The position numbers and the translations under genes are program-made. From Methylobacterium amylolyticum (GTDB lineage: Bacteria; Pseudomonadota; Alphaproteobacteria; Rhizobiales; Beijerinckiaceae), in assembly GCF_030700245.1 (NCBI RefSeq), contig NZ_JAUYZI010000014.1, positions 60,082 through 124,081 on the forward strand: 64,000 bases of DNA, given 5' to 3'. Position 1 is the stretch's first letter. Every line of letters begins with the position of its first letter. Below, one piece after another: positions 55,757 through 64,000 of the stretch. The notes under the pieces were generated by a model. It had not been told where the DNA came from, did not search any database, and saw only the letters and a program-made list of their open reading frames with translations.

Positions 55757-55854
55757 GGCGCCCGCCCGTCCAGCGGGAGCGTGGCCGTGCGGGCCGGAAC
55801 CGGGTTATGGCGGGGCGCGGCCGGACGCGCCGCGGGGGGCGAGCGAATACCGCG

Positions 55855-56271
<417 letters not shown>

Positions 56272-56286
56272 GCGTCGGAGCGCCGC

Positions 56287-57822
<1,536 letters not shown>

Positions 57823-58072
57823 GCGCCCCTGAAAGAAGCTCGACTCGAACGCGGCGCGCGGCCGCCCTCGGGCGACCGGCCGGGCAAGGATGCGGCGGAT
57901 GTGTTAAGAAGCGGCTGCCGCGATCCGTCGGATTGTCCGCACCGCGACGGTCGGGCGGCCTCCCGCGCGTCCGGGTGCGGTGCCGCACATCCCGGGCGGG
58001 ACGGGCGGCCGTACTGGCGCAGGGTGCCCCGTGCCCGGCGCGACGGGCGGGTGTCTGCCGAGGGTGACTGCC

Positions 58073-58528
<456 letters not shown>

Positions 58529-58646
58529 GGGTTATTCGCCCCGAGGCGGCGCGCGGCCGTCGCGCGCAAGCAGGACCGGTTCGCGCGAAGGCGGCGCGAT
58601 CCGGCGAACGACCCCTCCCCGCGGTCCTGACCGGAGCATCGCCGCC

Positions 58647-60872
58647 ATGCTGAACGTCCGCCGACCGAACCCCGCCCGCACCGCCCCGACGCCGAGCCGC
58701 CGCGGCTTCCTCGCCGGGGCCGGCGCGATCGTCGTCGCCTTCCGCCTCGACACCCGCCCCGCCGCCGCACGGGGGCCCGACCTCGCCTCCGTGAAGGCCC
58801 AGCCCAACGCCTTCGTGCGGATCGCGGCCGACGACACCGTGACGGTGATCGTCAAGCACCTCGACATGGGCCAGGGCAACACCACCGGGCTCGCCACCAT
58901 CCTCGCCGACGAGCTCGGCGCCGACTGGAGGACGGTGCGGACGGAATTCGCGCCGGCCGACGCGGCGCTCTACAACAATCTGCTGATGGGCCCGATCCAG
59001 GGCACCGGCGGCTCGACCGCGGTCGCCAATTCCTGGGTCCAGCTCCGCAAGGCCGGCGCGGCCGCCCGCGAGATGCTGACGGCGGCGGCCGCCTTCGCGT
59101 GGAAGGTGCCGGTCGCCGAGATCACCGTCGCCGACGGAATCGTCCGCCACGGCCCATCCGGGCGGCAGGCCCGGTTCGGGGAGCTCGCCGCCTCCGCCGC
59201 CACCCTGCCGGTGCCGGCCGATCCGAAGTTGAAGGACCCGTCCGAGTGGCGGCTGATCGGCACCCGGGTGCCGCGCCTCGACTCGGTCGCCAAGACCGAC
59301 GGCAGCGCGGTCTACGCCCTCGACATCCGCCGCCCCGGGCAGGTGACCGCCATGGTCGCCCGGGCCCCGCGCTTCGGCGGGACGGTCCGGTCGGTGGACG
59401 ACGCGGCCGCGCGCACGGTGTCGGGCGTCCTCGACGTGGTGCGGGTGCCGAGCGGCGTCGCGGTGATCGCCCGGGACACGTGGTCGGCGATGAAGGGCCG
59501 CGAGGCGCTCAAGATCGACTGGGACGATTCCGCCGCCGAGACCCGCTCGTCGGAGGCGATCCTGGCCGAGTACCGCGCGCGCGCGAAGGAGCCCGGCCTC
59601 ACCGCCTCGGCCCGGGGCGACGTCGCCGGGGCGCTGAAAGGGGCGGCCCGGGTGATCGAGGCCGAGTTCACCTTCCCTTACCTCGCCCACGCGGCGATGG
59701 AGCCGCTCAACGCCACGATCGAGCGCGCCGCGGACGGCGGCTACGACGTCTATGCCGGCTTCCAGTTCCAGACCGTGGAGCAGGCGACGATGGCCGCGGT
59801 GCTCGGCGTGACCCCGGACCGGGTGCGGCTGCACACGCACTGGGCCGGCGGCTCGTTCGGGCGGCGGGCGACGCCCAGCGCCGACTACGTCGCCGAGGCC
59901 GCGCAGGTGCTGAAGGCGTGGGGCGAAAAGGCTCCCGTCCACCTCGTCTGGACCCGCGAGGACGACATGGCCGGCGGCTACTACCGCCCGACCGTGCTGC
60001 ACCGGGTCCGCGCCGGCATCGACGCGAAGGGGGCCGTCGTCGGCTGGGACCACGTGATGGTCGGCAAGTCGATCATGATCGGCTCGCCCTTCGAGGCGAT
60101 GATCGTCAAGAACGGGATCGACGCCACCACCGTCGAGGGCGCCTCCGACACCCCCTACGCGCTCCCGGCCTACCGCTTCGGCGTCCACAACGGCCGCGAG
60201 GGCGTGCCGGTGCTGTGGTGGCGCTCGGTCGGCCACAGCCACACGGCGCACGTGATGGAGGTGATGATCGACGAATTGGCCCACGCGGCCGGCGCCGACC
60301 CGGTGGCCTACCGGCTGTCGCTGCTGGCGGGGGCGCCGCGGCTCGCGGGCGTGCTGCGGCTCGCCGCCGAGAAGGCGGGCTGGAGCGCGGGCGCCCCGGG
60401 TGAGAAGAACCGCGGCCTCGGCGTGGCGGCGCACGAGTCGTTCGGCTCCTACGTGGCGATGGTCGCCGACGTGACCGCGGGGGACGCGAGGGGGGGCGCG
60501 GGGGCCGACGCGGCGGTGAAGGTCAACCGGATCGTGGCCGCCGTCGACGTCGGCGTGGCCGTCAACCCGGACGTGATCCGCGCCCAGGTCGAGGGCGCGG
60601 TCGGCTTCGCCCTGTCCTCGGTGCTGCGCAACCGCATCACCCTCAAGGACGGCGCGGTGCAGGAGCGGAACTTCGACGCCTACGAGCCGACCCGGATGAG
60701 CGAGATGCCGGCGGTCGAGGTGCACATCGTTCCCTCCAGCGTGGCGCCCACCGGCATCGGCGAGCCCGGGGTGCCGGTGCTCGGGCCCGCGATCGCCAAC
60801 GCGGTGTTCGCGGCCACCGGGCGGCGCCTGCGCTCGCTCCCCCTCAACCTCGCGGGGACGAAGGGCGCGTGA
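58647..60872 (+). CDS. Molybdopterin-binding subunit of an IorB-like molybdenum hydroxylase
   Basis: The 741-residue protein has a twin-arginine signal (SRRGFLAG, Arg18/Arg19), so the folded enzyme is probably exported with its iron-sulfur partner. Molybdopterin-contact blocks GQGNTTGLATILADELG, GTGGSTAVANSW and GGSFGRRATPSADYV are present, with the catalytic glutamate Glu706 in GIGEPGVPVLGPAIANAV. Substrates of the family include N-heterocycles and aldehydes; which one applies is unknown. It follows the 2Fe-2S gene by 118 bases and ends at a terminator. Confidence 0.93.
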   Translation: MLNVRRPNPARTAPTPSRRGFLAGAGAIVVAFRLDTRPAAARGPDLASVKAQPNAFVRIAADDTVTVIVKHLDMGQGNTTGLATILADELGADWRTVRTEFAPADAALYNNLLMGPIQGTGGSTAVANSWVQLRKAGAAAREMLTAAAAFAWKVPVAEITVADGIVRHGPSGRQARFGELAASAATLPVPADPKLKDPSEWRLIGTRVPRLDSVAKTDGSAVYALDIRRPGQVTAMVARAPRFGGTVRSVDDAAARTVSGVLDVVRVPSGVAVIARDTWSAMKGREALKIDWDDSAAETRSSEAILAEYRARAKEPGLTASARGDVAGALKGAARVIEAEFTFPYLAHAAMEPLNATIERAADGGYDVYAGFQFQTVEQATMAAVLGVTPDRVRLHTHWAGGSFGRRATPSADYVAEAAQVLKAWGEKAPVHLVWTREDDMAGGYYRPTVLHRVRAGIDAKGAVVGWDHVMVGKSIMIGSPFEAMIVKNGIDATTVEGASDTPYALPAYRFGVHNGREGVPVLWWRSVGHSHTAHVMEVMIDELAHAAGADPVAYRLSLLAGAPRLAGVLRLAAEKAGWSAGAPGEKNRGLGVAAHESFGSYVAMVADVTAGDARGGAGADAAVKVNRIVAAVDVGVAVNPDVIRAQVEGAVGFALSSVLRNRITLKDGAVQERNFDAYEPTRMSEMPAVEVHIVPSSVAPTGIGEPGVPVLGPAIANAVFAATGRRLRSLPLNLAGTKGA

Positions 60873-60949
60873 CGAATCGCACAGCGCCCGTCCTCGGGGC
60901 GGCGTAGACCGGTCCCGCCTTCCCCCAAGGCAAGAGACCCGACTGACGA

Positions 60950-60981
60950 CGGCGCGGCGCGACACCGCGCCGTTTCTTTTT
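60950..60981 (+). terminator. Rho-independent terminator of the molybdenum hydroxylase genes
   Basis: CGGCGCGG (60950-60957) pairs perfectly with CCGCGCCG (60965-60972), with a seven-base loop, followed by TTTCTTTTTG. Confidence 0.88.
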
Positions 60982-61021
60982 GTGTTCCCCCGCGCGCCCG
61001 GTCCCGCCATCTGGGGCGGCG

Positions 61022-61642
61022 ATGCCCGCGACTTTCGAAGACACCGCCGCGCGGTTGCGCGCCTGCCGGCTCTGCCGCGACGTCCCGCGCTACGGCCCGC
61101 CCCTGCCGCAGGAGCCGCGGCCGATCGTGCAGGGCTCGACGGGCGCGCGCCTGTGTATCGCCAGCCAAGCCCCCGGCACCCGCGCCCACCGCACGGGCCG
61201 GCCCTTCACCGATCCCTCCGGCGTGCGGCTGCGCGCCTGGCTCGGCCTCGACGAGGGTCGGTTCTACGACGCGGGCAAGGTCGCGATCGTGCCGATGGGC
61301 GCCTGCTTCCCCGGCCTCGACGCCGAGGGCGGCGACCGGCCCCCGCGCCGGGAATGCGCCGAGCAGTGGCGGGCCGCGCTGTTCTCCGGCCTGCCGAACC
61401 TCGACCTGATCCTGGTGATCGGTCAGTACGCGCAGGGCTGGCACCTGGGCAGGCTCGACGGCGGGCTGACGGGGACCGTCCGCCGCTGGCGCGAGATCCT
61501 GGCCGAGCCCCGCCGCCCGCGGGTGCTGCCGCTCCCCCACCCCTCCTGGCGCAACAACGGCTGGCTGAAGCGCGAGCCGTGGTTCGAGGCGGAGCTGCTG
61601 CCGGTGCTGCGGGCGGAGGTGGCGCGGGTGCTGGCGGATTGA
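61022..61642 (+). CDS. Uracil-DNA glycosylase family protein
   Basis: The 206-residue product belongs to the UDG superfamily. SQAPGTRAHRTGRPFTDPSGVRLRAWLG corresponds to the GQAPG...GxPF.D.SG block, and LPLPHPSWRNNGW to the terminal HPS motif. An N-terminal CRLCRD pair recalls the cluster-binding families 4 and 5, but the full four-cysteine set is not seen. ATG 61022 starts the domain. Its stop lies inside the target duplication of the second composite repeat element. Whether it removes uracil is not certain. Confidence 0.82.
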   Translation: MPATFEDTAARLRACRLCRDVPRYGPPLPQEPRPIVQGSTGARLCIASQAPGTRAHRTGRPFTDPSGVRLRAWLGLDEGRFYDAGKVAIVPMGACFPGLDAEGGDRPPRRECAEQWRAALFSGLPNLDLILVIGQYAQGWHLGRLDGGLTGTVRRWREILAEPRRPRVLPLPHPSWRNNGWLKREPWFEAELLPVLRAEVARVLAD

Positions 61643-61647
61643 GCCCG

Positions 61648-61953
61648 CAGGGCTCCGAACTCGGGTTGACGCAGGCTCGGCAGCGGTGTTTGCGAGAGGC
61701 CCCGTCATTCCGGGACTGCGCAGCAGGGCCCGGACCCGAAGGGGCACGCCGGAGGCGGGCAATCCAGAACCGCCCCGGCGTGCCGGGCATGGCGCAAGAC
61801 TCGGCGCGCAATACTCGAGGCGCAAGAGTCGGCACTGTCGGCGGTTCTGGATTCCGGGCTCGCCTGCGGCGCCCCGGAATGACGGACTGCGTGTCAGAGA
61901 GGTGGTTGCATCTCCCACAGGTTGCGGGTCGTCAACCCGAGTTCGGAGCCCTG
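61648..61953. mobile_element. MITE-like composite palindromic element, copy 2, with 10-bp target duplication
   Basis: The element is 306 bases, bounded by the perfect inverted ends CAGGGCTCCGAACTCGGGTT (left) and AACCCGAGTTCGGAGCCCTG (right). ATTGAGCCCG stands immediately on both sides (61638-61647 and 61954-61963). Inside are CCGTCATTCCGGG and CCCCGGAATGACGG in inverted orientation plus a longer loop. The right arm (..CTGCGTGTCAGAG.. reversed) resembles the left arm of copy 1, so the two copies are in opposite orientation. No coding capacity. Confidence 0.88.
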
Positions 61954-61971
61954 ATTGAGCCCGGAGCGCCG

Positions 61972-61999
61972 TTGCCGCTCGGGCGTTCGCGTATATACT
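61972..61999 (+). promoter_or_regulatory. Promoter of the second brnT gene
   Basis: TTGCCG (61972-61977) and TATACT (61994-61999) are 16 bases apart. Transcription would start about 62005-62007, at or next to the GTG start codon of brnT (62007), so the mRNA is probably leaderless. The promoter lies just outside the right end of the second composite element. Confidence 0.6.
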
Positions 62000-62006
62000 C
62001 AAACCT

Positions 62007-62282
62007 GTGAGATTTTTCGCGCAGGAGCCGAAACGCTCGGCCAACATCGCCAAGCACGGGTTCGATCCCGCCGAATTCGAGGCGGCGTTCAGCTTCGACC
62101 GCTTCCTGAGCCGTCCGACCAAGTCGAGCCGCACCGGCCGCGAGCGCGTCATGCTGATCGGGACGTGGTTCGACGAGGCCGTCGTGACGGTGATCGTGTC
62201 GCCCCTCGGCTCGGAAGCCTGCGACATCGTCAGCGTCCGCCGCGCCAGCCTCAAGGAGAGGATCGCGTATGAGCAAACCTGA
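62007..62282 (+). CDS. brnT: BrnT family toxin, module 2
   Basis: The 91-residue protein has the BrnT layout: EPKRSANIAKHGFDPAEFEAAF (the KHG-x-x-x-x-E/F motif), GRERVMLIGTWFDEAVVTVIVSP and DIVSVRRASLKERIAYEQ, whose basic C-terminus holds the expected catalytic arginine and lysine. BrnT acts as an RNase toxin. The start is GTG 62007, with no Shine-Dalgarno sequence and a -10 box only eight bases upstream. It overlaps brnA by 14 bases. Confidence 0.88.
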   Translation: MRFFAQEPKRSANIAKHGFDPAEFEAAFSFDRFLSRPTKSSRTGRERVMLIGTWFDEAVVTVIVSPLGSEACDIVSVRRASLKERIAYEQT

Positions 62283-62601
62283 TCACGCGCCCGGTTATGT
62301 CCCCAACGCCGCCTTCTCGCAGGAGGATTGGGATGAGGTCAGCGATACGCCGGAACTGACCGACGCCGAGATCGCCGAACTGCGGCCCGGTCCCGAGGGA
62401 TTGCCGCCCGCGCTCGCCGCCGCCCTGGCCCACCGCGGCGGGCGCCCGCGGGCCGCCGTGCCGCGCGTGCCGATCTCGCTGCGCGTCGATCCCGACGTGC
62501 TCGCCGCCTACAAGGCCGGCGGTCCCGGCTGGCAGACGCGGATGAACGCGGCGCTGGCCGCGGGCGTCGGGCGCGGGCCGGGCGCTCCGGACAAGCGCTG
62601 A
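62269..62601 (+). CDS. brnA: BrnA family antitoxin, module 2
   Basis: The 110-residue protein has an acidic, unstructured N-terminal part (EVSDTPELTDAEIAELRPG) that would wrap the toxin. The BrnA ribbon-helix-helix VPISLRVDPDVLAAYKAGGPGWQTRMNAALAAGV forms the C-terminus. It neutralises BrnT and represses the operon. It starts inside brnT. Its sequence is only distantly related to the CopG-like antitoxin of module 1. Confidence 0.92.
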   Translation: MSKPDHAPGYVPNAAFSQEDWDEVSDTPELTDAEIAELRPGPEGLPPALAAALAHRGGRPRAAVPRVPISLRVDPDVLAAYKAGGPGWQTRMNAALAAGVGRGPGAPDKR

Positions 62602-62611
62602 CGGGGCCGCC

Positions 62612-64000
<1,389 letters not shown>

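Overview
The window looks like a chromosomal segment of a high-GC alphaproteobacterium, most likely Methylobacterium or Methylorubrum. This is inferred from the strong G/C bias at third codon positions, an SdhC-type heme-anchored cyclase, an IorAB-like oxidoreductase, PdhS/DivJ-like kinase architecture and DUF3618/DUF883/holin envelope genes. No rRNA, tRNA, CRISPR array or complete insertion sequence was seen.

Layout. 1-1516: the start of a membrane adenylate cyclase (partial) and a small lower-GC two-gene locus with a HEPN-like protein. 1747-7483: threonine synthase, an M16 peptidase and a large GGDEF/EAL-type membrane protein with degenerate catalytic motifs. 7598-10512: a compact same-strand cluster of a single-domain globin, a small coiled-coil protein, a ferredoxin-reductase-like protein that has lost its iron-sulfur cysteines, and an SGNH-like protein. 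10744-40786: a 30-kb alpha-glucan/trehalose island with glgP facing alpha-glucosidase-glgA, two AraC regulators sharing a duplicated DNA-binding module, then a minus-strand series otsA-glgX-[brnT-brnA]-treZ-malQ::treY-GH13::glgE-treS::mak-glgB. 41147-43380: a four-gene membrane stress operon. 43627-47757: malonate use (matB, malonyl-CoA decarboxylase) around a divergent DUF4188/tetR pair. 47955-56271: transport, acetyltransferases, rpsD, molbindin, tsaD, gpsA and an EVE protein. 56287-60872: a histidine kinase divergent from a two-subunit molybdenum hydroxylase. 61022-64000: a uracil-DNA glycosylase family protein, a second BrnT/BrnA module and aspA (partial).

How the island works (known family functions assembled by inference). 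TreY and TreZ release trehalose from linear glucan. TreS converts trehalose to maltose, and its fused kinase makes maltose 1-phosphate. GlgE polymerises that into alpha-1,4-glucan and GlgB branches it. GlgX, MalQ and GlgP trim and degrade the polymer. GlgA (ADP-glucose) and OtsA (UDP-glucose plus glucose 6-phosphate) feed in from sugar nucleotides. Three steps are carried by multidomain fusions. GlgC and OtsB are not in the window.

The least expected structure is non-coding. Two composite palindromic elements (52520-52757 and 61648-61953) share terminal inverted repeats, and each is flanked by its own perfect 10-bp direct repeat. This is the signature of a small non-autonomous transposable element. 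A second repeat family of about 180 bp (10531-10712 and 43394-43568) lies both times between converging genes.
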